Source: Coffea arabica (Eukaryota; Streptophyta; Magnoliopsida; Gentianales; Rubiaceae). From it: a stretch of 64,000 nt of DNA. Below are positions 1 to 11,962 of the stretch, piece after piece (position 1 is the first letter of the stretch; each line of letters opens with the position of its first letter). The stretch covers positions 2,232,001 to 2,296,000 of the forward strand of contig NC_092329.1 in assembly GCF_036785885.1 (NCBI RefSeq), written 5' to 3'. The position numbers and the translations under genes are program-made. The notes beneath the pieces are model-generated. The model saw only the letters and a list, made by a program, of their open reading frames with translations. It had not been told where the DNA came from and did no database searches.

Positions 1-61
1 AAATCCCAAGCCCTTTGCATCTCCTCGTTTAAGCTTTTTCATTGTTCACGTTCGAACAACT

Positions 62-90
62 AGAGAGAGAGAGAGAGAGAGAGGGAGAGA
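62..90. repeat. GA microsatellite
   Basis: An almost pure (GA)n tract upstream of the MIR394 hairpin. GA tracts are common in plant 5' leaders and promoters, so it may lie near the pri-miRNA start site. That placement is inference. Confidence 0.9.
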
Positions 91-106
91 TTTCAGTCGT
101 TTAGTG

Positions 107-203
107 CATCAGAAACGAGGAGCAGGAGGGAGGTTGTTTGAGGAAGGCAAGAAAAGACTGATGGTTGTGGGGGTTCGAGGGTTTTTTTCATCAGAAACGA
201 GGA
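107..203. repeat. Short direct repeat pair upstream of MIR394
   Basis: The 15-mer CATCAGAAACGAGGA occurs at 107-121 and again at 189-203. Both copies are exact. They lie in the presumed leader or promoter of MIR394. No function is known to me. Confidence 0.7.
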
Positions 204-232
204 AAGGGATAGGGGAAAAAGAACATCTATGA
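161..232 (+). other. Candidate short ORF upstream of MIR394
   Basis: A 23-residue ORF with its own ATG lies in what is likely the pri-miR394 leader. It reads MVVGVRGF at the start and ends EKEHL. Plant pri-miRNAs can encode regulatory peptides (miPEPs), usually from an early ORF. Whether this stretch is transcribed or translated is unknown. A second short ORF (557-673, 38 codons) ends at the base of the hairpin. Confidence 0.25.
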
Positions 233-696
233 TCATTCTTTTGATCCTTTGCTTCTTCTAGATAATATGCCTCAAAGAAAGAATGAAGAAGCGTTCAAGC
301 ATGATTTATCATGTATTGTCGTATGAACCATCCAATCTGTTGTATGAAATCTGAAACTCTCAAGTCGATCTCGTCACCAGTCACCAGACTCACCACCCCC
401 ATTAATTATTTTACAGCCTCTCTCAACCCTCTCTTTCTTGTCTCTCTCATATTTATTTACTAGTAGCATCTAACAGGCCTCATCACCCATCTTAAATGGT
501 TCCCAACTGCCTCTGCTCTTTTTTCAATCTCTCCTACATTCATATTCCTTCTTGAGATGCTTCTTTGCCTCCCCTGCAAGTATTCTGACTTTGTTTCAAA
601 GCCTTGGCAGTGGGAGAGATTATTACAGTACAGTGGTCGATGGATGCTTACGGAAATATTCATGGTGGTTTAACAAAGGGTTTCCCACAGAGTTTA

Positions 697-716
697 TTGG
701 CATTCTGTCCACCTCC
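697..716 (+). ncRNA. MIR394: Mature miR394 (5p)
   Basis: TTGGCATTCTGTCCACCTCC matches the plant miR394 sequence as I know it, over all 20 nt. Its first base pairs with A806 in the 3' arm and its last with G787. Confidence 0.95.
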
Positions 717-788
717 ATATTAATTCAGACCAATGAAATATGCATTCTACAAAATAAACTCAATACACTTGTATTCTGTTTTTGGGGG

Positions 789-808
789 AGGTGGGCATAC
801 TGCCAACT
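789..808 (+). ncRNA. MIR394: miR394 star strand (3p)
   Basis: AGGTGGGCATACTGCCAACT on the 3' arm pairs with miR394 with a short internal mismatch bulge and has 2-nt 3' overhangs at each end. The annealed geometry is that of a DCL1 product. Confidence 0.88.
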
Positions 809-2333
809 GAGCTCTGTTGGTTTCTCTTTGCGGAACCCTCGTGATACTCGTTTACAGATTTCAGACGTGGGTTTCTCCAGAGCGGCGGTTCATGTTTGTT
901 TTCTCCCTTGCTTTTCTCTGAAACGCTGAATCACCAGGTAGACTCAGCTCATATGTTGTGTGCAAAGATATGAATTTTCTGTGGTTCAACTCAATCCTTG
1001 GTCTCATCTTGGACTAGTTGTAACGTAGGATCCCTTTAAATGATGATACCATCCATCCGTCGTTGTTTAGTTCTGTGATGCATTTTATTTAGGTGCTAAG
1101 GCAAATTCTTATCTGGAGGAGATGAAAAGCATCTTCGTGTAGAGATTTGCTAGCTAGTCAACGGTGTCCATCGTTTAGCAACCAACCCAAGATTCATACG
1201 GGCAAGGAAATTTTCATGGTTTTGTTTCATGATATCATTTCTTTTGCAAATATGAAACCCCAAATCTTCTACTACCTTCTAAAACTAGCTATTGTTACAA
1301 CCATATAATGGTTTTGGGGCAGGCAGGAGGAATATTATTACCACTCTATCCCCTTTTGTTTTGTGGCTGAGTACAGACTATTGTATATTGAACTTAAGAA
1401 AACTCGTAGTATCATGCTTCATGGCTTCACTTTGTTTCTTTATGGATTGACGCATTTTTGGCACCGTTTGTTTTCTCATTCATCTGCACTTAACCGTGTA
1501 GACGGGAATTTATAGCATATAATTAATGGTTTTTGGGGTAGGCAGGAGGCATTGGTGGAAACCGGAATTGAGATTGATGCGAAGAAGCTACTCTTCGTTT
1601 TGTTGTATAATATTCGTGTAAAGTACTAAAAAGCCACGCTTAAGGAGAGGGAAGTACTGTGGGTGATTAGGGGGTCTAACAGTAGCGGCAGCGGAACCCC
1701 CATCTTTTTTGAAACCTTTGCTTTACGCTCTCCAACGTAGTTCTTGCTTGCTCATGATTGAAGTCTGACATATTTTACCCACTAAATCCTGTAAAGTAAG
1801 CCTGCTCCTGAATATGCCACTAAATTTTGTTGGACACAAGGATGGGCGGTTTAAGGGTTCTTGATTATGAATTAGCTAGGAGCACAATAGATTCCCACAT
1901 ATTCGTTTTATTTCTACTTTCTGCTGTCTAGCTTTCTATCTATTAATGGTTGACCTCATTTCTTATTTGTGTGGCATGATTTTTTATTATTATTTTTTAA
2001 TCTTTGATGAATGCTTATTATGTATGGCACGAATGAAATTGCTTTGAAATAATTTGAAGTGGAAGTAACATGCACTCGGGTCTGCCTTTGTTTATGTAAT
2101 ACGAAAAATAGCAGTTACAGCTCTAACTTGGACTCTCAATGGTAAGTTATGATCCTTGTGAAATGAATAAATTGGACCAAACTGTCGATTCATGAGAACG
2201 AGTTATTGAAACTGTAAGTTGAATTCTTGTATGTTCACATTCATATTTTTATTTACTTATTTTTACCCATTTATTTTTAACTTCCGATGGAATGAACGGA
2301 AGAAAAACAATGAATGACTTGAAGATACATTAT

Positions 2334-2497
2334 TTGGAATAACTCTATAGTCTAATTTTGGGAATGAAAATGTACGTGAGATGAAAATGTTGTTGGGAAT
2401 ATAAAAAAAAAATTTGTTAAAAAATGTGTTTGTAATTTTTTACAAGAAAGCCAAGAAAAAAAAAAGGGTATCCAAACAATCAAGGTGCTCATTTTCT
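2334..2497. mobile_element. Possible degraded MITE of the GTTTGGATTG family
   Basis: The sequence opens with ATTTGGAATA and closes with TATCCAAACAAT. The interior is AT-rich with a GGGAATATAAAAAA segment like the better copies at 38137 and 56454. It is too diverged for certainty. Confidence 0.35.
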
Positions 2498-3465
2498 TTA
2501 ACAATTGTCTCGGTATTTGCAGCTTTGAAGAAGAAGCACGAGGTAGAATTTGCTTGGCGACCTACCTAGAATAACAAGTCTGTAGCAGTAGAATGCATTC
2601 TTTGGCTGTTAGAAGAAGGTTGAGAGGAAATATGGGGGAGACAATGCACGTTAGGGTATCATAATTCGTAATTCTATTCTTCCCAGAAATTGCTGGTTGC
2701 ATTTAGTGAGGCCAGTGGGGGAAATGATATCCTATCCGATGTTTTGTTTTCTTATCAAAACATGAGCTGTTAGGTGTTAGTGTGGTACTAGTACTTAATT
2801 TCCCTAGCCAACAGCCATAAATGATGTTTTGCCCCCTTTATCAAACCTGATGAGTGCTGATGGTTCCCGGAATTTGGATGCTCTCATGCAAAGACGTGAA
2901 ACTAAACCTTTTCCTTGGACGTGATGCTTCATAATTAGTAGAGTCTTTTGCATGTAGCGTCTTTCAAATTTCACCACTTCCATTAGCAGTGTTCAAGGTT
3001 CTTTGTTGCAGTTAAAAGTGCATGGCTATTTGCAAACCATCGGGGTTAGTCCTTGGTTCAATGCCTTTTTTTTTTTTTTTTTAAGGTTTGTAATTCACCA
3101 ATTATTCATAGAGCAAAAAATAGGATTAAGTTAACAGTTGGTGGCATTGAAAATTTTTACGTATATTATGTTAGAAAAAAGAGCAAACTCAAGACATTTA
3201 TAACATTTGTCATGCACTCAAAATTTCTTCACATTAAACAGGCAATTGTAGCACAGAATTAATAATGTTTTATATTTTCTGACAAATTCTGATTTTTGTG
3301 GTATTGAATGAATACTAAAGGCTACTATTCAACGGACTTTTTTATTTAGGATGCTTTGAAAATATTAGACGTCGCTTAAAGAAAGAAATCTTGGTGGATT
3401 ATTATTTGGTGCAGAAAGTTGTCATTTTTGCCTTGATAAATCCAGAAACCGGGAAACTCAATGGG

Positions 3466-3614
3466 TTTGTTTGGATAGAGTATTATTTGAAATAATTACT
3501 GTAGCACTTTTTATGATGTGATGTATATAAGATAAAAAGGTAATTGGGCATATAAAAATGTGAGTTGAAAAATGTGTTTATGATACAAGCGAAATGTTAT
3601 TTGACATATTTGTG
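3466..3614. mobile_element. MITE, GTTTGGATTG family, 3' end diverged
   Basis: It begins TTTGTTTGGATAG and shares the family interior: ACTGTAGCA, GTGATGTGATGTAT and ATAAAAAGGTAATTGGG, in the same order as in the copies at 38137 and 56454. The matching 3' terminal inverted repeat is not preserved. Confidence 0.7.
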
Positions 3615-4906
3615 CTATCTAAATGATAACTTCATCAACAACGAAACTCATTAAAAGCATGCTACAAATTTTTAACGATGGAAAACCTAAAACACCATTC
3701 TTTTGTCTGCCCACAGAAAAGACCGAGAACAGTAGTGGGTGAGCTTGCAAATCCATCTCTGGCTTGAAGCGTGCGTTGTTTTCCTTCGAGTCTTAAAACC
3801 GAATTCTTCTCAATTTGTCTATCCTCTTAAAAGTTGTTCCGCCTTGGAAACCACAGTGAAGAGAAAAGGTTATACCACGTCGCGCAGGTTTATTCAGGAA
3901 GGCTGCGAAAGTGAGTGCTTTGTGCGGAGTTGATGTTGCCTGTCATTGTTGAATCTCCTGCATGAAATATCTTTGCCTCCGTCTGCTACTCCCCTGTCAA
4001 TTCCATCATTGATCCATGTCATGCTTCAACCTCGTTGTCAAGTTCTAACGGCGGTAATCGGCTGCAGGAAGTTGGTGGTGGTAGTGAAGATCAAAGATGA
4101 GGAACATGATGACAAAAAAGCAATCGAAGATCATCAAAGAGATACAAATTAATGTGTAATACTATAAAGTAAAGTAAGGGTAGTCAACAGTTTTGGTGGG
4201 AAGGGCCGTTTGATGATCTTTGAAGTGAATGAACTTGAAGAATACATCGCTGCCTTGGAATGTTCGAAGAAGATAATGTATCGGCTAAAGCTGAAGAAAT
4301 GGCCAGGGTTAATACTGTTGCCTCATTGTTGATTTTGGCTTGGTGGGCTTCCTAGTGTTCATTATGCAGAGAATTTATTTTATTGCATTGCCGGAATTTT
4401 CTACTATTTAATTTTCTCTCTTTGCTCTTCGAAGTGAGGGATTATTTACCTCAGTTGATTACTAATTTGTTCAGCGCTAATACTACTATTCTTTTCTATT
4501 TACTTCACATTTTTCTTTTTCTTTTTTCTTTTTGCTTTTTGTTTTTTGAAGGGAGTTTGTGGGGGATGGATGAAGTGCCGTTCAAGCGCTTCTGTGTTTT
4601 TTGGGATTTTACCTAAATTGATGATGTTCGAGATGCAAAAGATTGACAGGATAAAATTTTCCCTGTTTCTATAATGGTAATTAAGGTTAAAAAGCATAAA
4701 ATAAAAAAAATATCATTTTGCGAATGTGAACCACTGACTTTCTTGAAGTTGAGAAGTCAGAAAGTTTATAATTTCTTTTCCTATCTATTGTTCATTTCTT
4801 AAAGTTTTGGCCGATGAAAAGTTTGCAGCAGTTCTTTCTTTTGTTGGTTTCCGTTGGTCTGAATCAGTAAAAGAATTGCTTGGATAGTAAACCATGTATA
4901 TATGGT

Positions 4907-4911
<5 letters not shown>

Positions 4912-4952
<41 letters not shown>
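4912..4952. repeat. TA microsatellite
   Basis: A pure (TA)n run. No flanking structure suggests a mobile element. Confidence 0.9.
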
Positions 4953-4955
<3 letters not shown>

Positions 4956-5523
4956 CTCCCTTGTTCAAGGTCCAGTCTAGGCGGTAGTTTTTGTTTTACA
5001 TAAGGAAAAAAAAAGTACATTATTAAGAGAGTCAAAGAGCTTTATGAAAGTGAAACAATTAGTCTAGTTCAAATGCATGGAGTATCCATGGCAAGAATCA
5101 AGCCAAAGTGCTTAAACGCTTAATGGGTGAAACATTTCAACATCCAGCGTGCAGAACATAAATTAATATAGCATCTGGTAACATAAAAGTAGCAGTCCAA
5201 TAATCAGCAGGGCAGGTCCCTCCGACAGCCGTGGTGACAATGATAATTGCTTTCCGGCAGCATAAGCCACAGGACTTGGAGACTCTCTGTTACGCCAATG
5301 GAGGTTTGAATCCATATACTTCCAATAATGCCCTAACGGAACAGAAATTTATAAATGGATCATTGAGAAAGTTGACAAAGCAAAGCTTCTTTCCTGACTC
5401 GAGTATCTGTCTCAATGATCAGCCTTAACAAGGGAAGCATATGCTAAGAGATGTCTTGTCGTGTGCCATTGGATAATACAACAGTCTGGTCTGGTAAAAT
5501 TATTAAAAAAAAAAAATTCTGAG

Positions 5524-8500
5524 TCACTGAAAAGTTAACCTTTCTATCTTTTCATCCGGCGTATTCTTTTGAGACTTTTGTATCCTCTTTAGCTTTCGAA
5601 CCAAGGGGACTCCAGAACAAAATGCTGGTTTCCTTAGCAGAGAGGCGCAAGAATTAAGTTGAGTTGAAACCGGACCAGAAGGAAACTGCTTCTGCATGGT
5701 AAAATCTCCAGTCAATCCCCTATGGTCGACAAAGGATAATGATTCCGCTGCCGCACGTAGTCTTGTAGCTTCATCAACGTATAGAAGATCCTCAATCCTA
5801 GCCATTAAGTTAAAGGCTAAGCCCTCTATCACCCTGGAGTAGCTCTCAAGAATTGATTGTCCAACATCCTATAGAAAAACAAATTAGCTTCTTATTTCCG
5901 TGGAGAGTCTAGGGAGTCACTTGAAAGGTGAATGAATCAGAGGTTTAAACCAAGGAAACAGTCCATCTAATGGCATGTGCAGACAACAGAAATTTTCAAC
6001 TCATTCCAGACTAGTTCAACGCATACAGACAGGCTCCATACCATACAAGAAGCAACTTGTAATGCTATTACTTTTTGCAAAAGCCACAAGAATGCTATCA
6101 TGGTAGGGTCATAAAAGGTAAGTTAACATATCGAAGACAGCTTCAGCATGAGTAATCGAATGGTAGCACTTCAACCAAGCAAATCAAAACACCACATTAA
6201 ATTGATGTGCCCTTGAACAATCAGGAAAATAACGGTTTTGGACATTTTCTAATCATTTGATACTCAAGCTTTTATCTGTTAGCTGTGCAGACTAGGCGCA
6301 AAACTGCAATTATCTATGTCCAAATCTAATAATGTCTGGATAAAAAAGTGAAGCGCTACATAAAGTTTATATCCTAATTTTGGCAGTGTTAATGGATCTG
6401 AGAAATAGAGGTATATTCAGAAAATTTAGAGCAAAATGAAGAACCAATTGACATACATTTTCCAACAAAACGAGCTATTCTGGTTACCTTGTTATACTGT
6501 ATCTTATGCCTTTCTAGTGCTGTTTGTGGGAGGGTAGGGAAGTGCAGCTTCAAGATCTTTAAGAGGGAATCAGCTCGCTGTGCTGACATTTTGGCCTTCT
6601 CGATGTCAACAAAGACCTTAAGTGGTCCACTCCATTGTGACTTCCCAGTTTTTGTGTGAGAGAATTTTTTTTTGGAGTACTTCTGCCTCCATATATGTAA
6701 AGCTGCTTCAATGTTATTAGCAATTTCTAGGGTGTTATGTTCTGATGATAGGTCTAGGTAGTCAATAAGACATTCGGGGGAAAACTGATTACCAGTTATA
6801 TACCGGTAAAGAATTTCACCTAAGCAAGCCTTCCCACTCTGCAACAAGAACAACACAAACTGCATTAGTAATCAAGCTATCATCAGTGCAACCAACAAGA
6901 ATCCTAGCAAAGTCTTCAAAAGAATATCAAAAGGAAAATAAATACATAATCCGTGTCAGTTAGTGGGTATAACTTGTTGAAGATTTCCACCATCGTAGAT
7001 GCAAACAATATGAACAAACTGAAAACTACAGCTTGACAACTGGTATTTCATCTATGATGTCCTGCAACCAATTACTCACTCCACATTTAGCAACTACAAA
7101 ACTAAAAGATAGAGATATACATGAGTCGATCCTATACATTGGCAGAGGTCAAACTTGACACTTGAGATACACTAAACCAACAACGTTATCATTACATAAG
7201 TAGCACAGCCAAATGCAAAAGGAGTAAGATCAGAGTAAGTAGTCGAGTCATTCTTAAAATGACATCAGATGGTTCATTAGCGCTGAAACAAAAAGCTATC
7301 TGATAATGGAACTGCATAAATCCAAATAGCAATTCGTTGCATCGAAGTACATATTGTAAAAGTTATAGAGGATTATTTAAGATAAACAACTATGGCTGTC
7401 TCTCTCTGCTCCATATGGTCAGTAAAAGGTGGTCACAAGAATGGATGGACCCAACACTACAATTTAAAAGTGAACTCTTACCTTGGGCAAGCTATCCAAA
7501 TAAACTTGCGGGACTTCCATTTCTGACAATACCCTGTTGTTAATAGCCACAGCCGCTCTGTATATCTGATTTGTGCATTCCCTGCACTGTTGCAATTGTT
7601 TCCTTGTCTCCTCACACAAACCATTTTGTGGGACTTTTGGGAATGGTAACCACCATTTCTCTTCAAGTGTAATTGAAGGCCTTTCCTGAGATGGAGGGCA
7701 CGGTCTTGCTTCAATAAATTCTCCATCAGCAAAAATTATCCCTCTATCGACATAATAAAATTCACTGTCATGAAATCCGTCCAAGATGCTAATTAGCATT
7801 GCGTCTAAATTCTTAAGTGCTGGAAGATTCAGAGACAAGTCAGACCGCGGTTGAGGCACCATGACTTCAACTGTCCTACCACATGGAAGTTCTTGCACTG
7901 ATGGAACAAGCTCGACAATGGAATCACTGACACATAGAAGCCATTCCATTTCACACAGCCACATTGACTTCTTTTTAGGCACCATCGGCTCTAATTTCCA
8001 TAGCTCTCCAAACACAGTGGCTGCCAATTCATGTTGATAACCAACAAATGGCTTTTATTGAGAAATAATGTAAATCACCCTCGATGTTATTTACCAAAGG
8101 GGTGGGGAAGGTAAAAAAGCGGAGAGGAATATGACAACTTGAAAGGTGAACGAACCAGCAAGATTTGTGATGGCCTTGGATATGGCAAGAGCAGTACATA
8201 CTCCATTACCTCCACCTGACATATCTTCTCCTAACAACAGCTTGGCAAAACGCTCTTTGATCAATTCAACTTCTGGAGTACCACAAGAAGTAAGAATATA
8301 AGTTCCAGAAAAGAACAGGAGAAATTAACCAAAATTATGCCTTCTAGTCCACTGCGCTTAATTTAGCTTCACACTACACAAAGGAAGTTGCTAGTCACAA
8401 GCTTTTGCTCATATGCTCATTCCTGGTTTAATTAATTAAGGTGGAACCACGTTAAAAATGAAACCAATTATCTCAAGCCCCGATCCTGTCCACCCTAACC

Positions 8501-9508
8501 TTCCCCACTCATCCCAAAAAAATAAAAATAAAAATAAAAATCCATAGGATGACTTACGGAAGAAGAAAAAGGGAAAGTAAGCATCCTATACATCCGATTT
8601 GCACATGTTGGTTTATTTCAAACATGATTATCCATCAAGGCTCGAGGGGGTGTGATATGTTTCATTGCCACTTAAATTCTGCTATGAGCTAAGCTTTGTC
8701 AATTATCGTGGGCAGCTCGCTATCCGCGAAACTGCTTTCCAAGCTTCAATTTTATGTGTTCCCTTAATTAGCACAACAAATTAGTTAAATAACACGTACT
8801 AATTGTCCCGTCGTTATGTCCTTTTATTTTCTTAATGATGGAGAAGGAAAGATAAAATTCACCGCTAAAAGAAGTAGCAGTAGCAGTAGTTGAACAGTTT
8901 GGTAGGAAGCTAAATGCAATATGTTGAAGCGTGACCTACCAAACAGTGATTAAAAATAATTCTACTAGCTAAGCTAGGCAACAGACCAATCAAATTTCAC
9001 AGGAGAGTGTTTTTCCTGAATTTCTCAGCAAAACAGAACTAAACATGATAGAGATTTTTTGACCAAAAAAAAAAGGATACATAAAGATATCAAAATGAAA
9101 GCAAAGAGTATTTAGAGATCATGACGGTAATTTATTTAGTAGTATTGTAAACAACCTAATTTGTTTAAGATTAGAAAAGAACGATTCACCGGATAATTCA
9201 GGCTCGTCCTGCTTCTCCTCCGGAATCACAACATGTCTGTGACCGACGACTGGAAACATAACCTTAGGCCTGGCCGGAGAATCAGAAGAGGAAGAGAGAG
9301 AATTTAGTGCATGAGAAGCAGCTGCCTGAGGAGGAGGAGGGGGCCGGGAGGAGAATGTGCTGGCGCTAGAACAGCTCTCGGATTCGCTGACATCAGCACT
9401 GATACTGTAACTGTCGAAAGGATGGAAGCTGCTGTGACGATAAATGTCACCGTCCTCCTCCTCCTCCTCAGACGACGAAGATAGGATACACGAGTAGTTA
9501 GCTGCCAT
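5524..9508 (-). CDS. Rop guanine nucleotide exchange factor (PRONE domain)
   Basis: RopGEFs activate plant Rho-type GTPases (ROPs) at the plasma membrane, controlling polar growth, cytoskeleton and receptor-kinase signalling. Five exons, 9190-9508, 8156-8272, 7482-8020, 6488-6838 and 5524-5868, give 556 residues with consistent phases. The first 106 residues are a variable acidic/serine-rich region (run SSSEEEEED, then [10 protein letters not shown], then a proline run). The PRONE domain follows at about 107-477. Family blocks visible are [86 protein letters not shown] cut short here as [10 protein letters not shown], and [15 protein letters not shown] tail of about 80 residues ends ERLTFQ. 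RopGEF tails are often autoinhibitory and phosphorylated by receptor kinases. The start is the first in-frame ATG. The SESES motif recalls the Arabidopsis RopGEF2-4 group, but I do not assign orthology. Confidence 0.93.
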
Positions 9509-10700
9509 TGGCAACAGTAGTAGTACTAGTACTCCTTTTTGGAGCTGCTGAGAAATGAATGACCACTTTTACTAGTACTGCTACGTCACCGGCGGCTCAG
9601 TTTCATTTGAAAATTGCTCCTATGATGAATACTGGGGAGGATCAGGATGGTGAAGTACCAAAGCAACTAGACACTGAAGAAGCCTTTTATAACGAAGTTT
9701 TTTCTTTTTCTTTTTTTTTTCCTTTTTGTTTTTCAAAAGCTGCTGGCGCTACCTTACTCCCCGGTCCCACACACACACTCTGTCTATCTTTTTCTTAGCC
9801 CCATCTGAAAAAGAGACAGGAGTATGTCTGTATTGCAATTTTTCAAAAAATTGTTACAGTAAATTTTTTAAATAAAAAGTTCAAAAAATACAATCCAAAC
9901 ATAATCTTCTTTTCCAATATTGCTTATATATATATGATGAACACTTTTTTTCATGTGTTTTTTTATTCTTAGATACATCGTATTATAATAAAAAGTGTTA
10001 TAATAATTATTTTAAATAATACCTCTATTGAAACATTGTCTGGTCTGGTCTGGTATAATTCAGACAAAAATTAGTAAATTATAGCAATAATATTGCTGTT
10101 CTTGCGGGTACATAGTAAAATTGCAATTCCCATTGGTGTTTGACACTTTTTTATTTATACAAATCACATTTTAAAGAAGCATTACAATTATTTATTTTTC
10201 TTCAAAAACTTCTACCCATAGCCTAACATTTTGTTTGAAGAAAATAAAAACGGGGCATGAATATTGTAGTTGAAATATTAATGACCAAAACAAAGAGTTA
10301 AGAATTTCGTTGCAATGTTAGTACAAAAAGATTTAATGCTAACTGTAAAATATATAAACTCATCGTGTAATTTGGTTGAGAATCAAGAGTGCGTGTAACT
10401 ACTGCGATTAAAAAACAAGAAGTCTCAAAGGCCAATGCATGCTTTATGTTTTCGAACTTTATTTAGTCAAGAAACACAGCAAACTGTAGAAAATAATGGA
10501 AAAGCCGATAAACACTCGTAAAGAATATGGGATGCTACGTGGGTAAAGGCCCCCAACTCCCCAACCAGAACCAAAAAAAAAATCTCAAAAACATATAATG
10601 ATTTGACTTTTGTTAAGGATCTTCAATTAAATTTTGGCTCTTTTCTCCGTGACAGTAGTAGATTTTGGCACCACCAGTAGTTGAGACTAAAATTGAATTA
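9509..10700. other. Upstream region of the RopGEF gene, non-coding
   Basis: AT-rich sequence with a short MITE-like end (TACAATCCAAACATAATC, 9886-9903). It presumably holds the RopGEF promoter. No gene is seen. Confidence 0.55.
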
Positions 10701-11798
10701 GGGGCTTGTTTGGAAGTGAAGTTTTTGGCCTAATTTTTTAGCTACTAGTTTTTTAACAACTTTTGCTATAAGAACCCCAAAAAACTTATCAAAGTTTTTT
10801 ACCTACACACTTCAAAATAATACACAAAAAACTTTCCCTTCGACTTTTCTTCTTCTTTTTCCTCCCCCACCCAACCGGCCACCCCCTCTACCACCGCTTC
10901 CAGAGCCGGTAACTATTCCGGCCAACTTTTGCCGGCCTTCCTCTTTTTTTTTTCTCTCCCTCCCCTGCCCTTTTGACCGATATGTTGGTTTCCAAAATCT
11001 CTTTTTTCTTTTTTCTTTTTTCTCTCTCCCCCCTCCCCTATTTCCCTCTGCCTTTCCCCGCTATCTTCCCCCTTTGTCCACCCCCATTTCCTCCCCTCAT
11101 CACCAGCGCACGCCGCCACCTCGCCGCACGTCTCTCTCCTCTCGCGTGTTTCTCGGTCTCCACGCCCGGACACTGCTGCCCACGGCCGCGCGACTCCAGC
11201 GACACCACAAGCCTTCTCTCTCCCTCGCAACGCCGACGAAGCCACCATCATCTCGCGCGACTCCAGCCCAACCGCTGCCTCTCGCTCGCGCCACGCCCCC
11301 TGGCTACACCGTGCGCCGCCGTTCCTCCTTGGCCGCGACCCAAAGCCCTCGCGCGTTCTCTCTCCTCTTCGCAACTCCTACCTCGCCGTCGTTCCTCTCA
11401 GCTCCCTCCACCACAGCGCAGGGGTGGGGGAGGGGGGTTGCGGGCAGAGGGAGAGGGAGGGGGAGCTTTTGCAGGGGTGGCGGGGCTGAGGGAGAAGGCG
11501 GGGGGAGGGGGTGGCAGGGCAGAGGGGGAAGGGGGGAGGGGGTGGCGGGGCAGAGGAGGAGAAGGGGAAAGGGAGGAGAGGGGTGGCGGAGGTAAGGGGG
11601 AAGGAAGAAGAAGAAGAAGAAAGAAAAGAAAAAGGAAAGAAAGAAAAGAAAAGAGAAAGAGAAAAGGAAAGAAAAAAAGAAATGGAAAAAAAATTTCACC
11701 TGACAAAAATTTCTACAAAATTTTTTCAAAAACTTCTACAGTGCACTACAGTAAAGTTTTAGACAAACTCCCAAAAAACTCAGGTTCCAAACAGGCCC
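10701..11798. mobile_element. Non-autonomous TIR element with GC-rich core
   Basis: The ends are inverted: GGGGCTTGTTTGGAA at the left, and the right end read in reverse is GGGCCTGTTTGGAA. Just inside both, AT-rich stretches of alike content occur. Flanks are TTA on the left and TAG on the right, which would fit a slightly decayed 3-bp PIF/Harbinger-type duplication, but the superfamily is not certain. The core is strange. About 10845-11180 is pyrimidine-rich, about 11100-11400 is strongly GC-rich, and about 11420-11690 is purine-rich on the same strand, so the two arms could fold back. The long open frames inside are low-complexity artefacts. No transposase is seen. Confidence 0.6.
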
Positions 11799-11849
11799 TA
11801 GATTACGTGTATGATTATGTGGTAACATATGATAATTCCTTCCCGAGAA

Positions 11850-11962
11850 ATGTTATTTGCACTCCCATCATTTATTATATTATATAATATAATAAATAAA
11901 AATTATATGATTAAAATGGTAATAAAAGGTGATTAATAAAAAGAAGAGTGCGAATGGTTATT
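11850..11962. mobile_element. Small MITE, ATTTGCACT-type ends
   Basis: The left end reads TGTTATTTGCACTCCCATCA. The right end in reverse reads AATAACCATTCGCACTCTTC. The AT-rich interior includes GTGATTAATAAAAA, shared with a related element at 55572-55712. About 110 bp with no coding capacity. Confidence 0.55.

Larger units (their letters stand above)
674..830 (+). ncRNA. MIR394: MIR394 precursor hairpin
   Basis: This is the stem-loop precursor of miR394, which in plants targets the F-box gene LCR and acts in shoot-meristem stem-cell maintenance and leaf shape. The 5' arm carries the exact 20-nt miR394. The 3' arm carries the matching star strand. ACAGAG (687-692) pairs with CTCTGT (812-817), and a weaker lower stem runs out to CAAAG (674-678) with CTTTG (826-830). 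Between the arms is a loop region of about 70 nt. The duplex leaves 2-nt 3' overhangs on both sides, as expected after DCL1 cleavage. The extent of the full transcript cannot be read from sequence. Identification rests on recognising the mature sequence and the fold, both visible here. Confidence 0.95.
831..5523. other. Non-coding stretch between MIR394 and the RopGEF gene
   Basis: I see no conserved coding sequence here. The longer open frames have no recognisable protein character. Part may be the 3' portion of the MIR394 primary transcript and, near 5.2-5.5 kb, the 3' UTR of the RopGEF gene. Two near-identical motifs of about 24 nt occur at 1307-1330 and 1525-1549 (shared core AGGCAGGAGG). 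A (TA)n tract lies at 4912-4952. MITE-like pieces lie at 2334-2497 and 3466-3614. Confidence 0.6.

Noticed and set aside
552-929. 125-codon plus-strand frame
   Set aside because: It overlaps the MIR394 hairpin and its start is not an ATG. The frame is explained by chance in a non-coding precursor.
3739-4152. Two adjacent plus-strand frames of about 65 codons
   Set aside because: No recognisable motif, no convincing splice link between them, and a frame length expected by chance.
10973-11887. Open frame of 304 codons, with several overlapping frames on both strands
   Set aside because: It is composed of poly-Phe, Pro/Ser and Gly/Arg/Glu runs produced by the pyrimidine/purine core of a transposable element. 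No domain, and all frames are similarly open.
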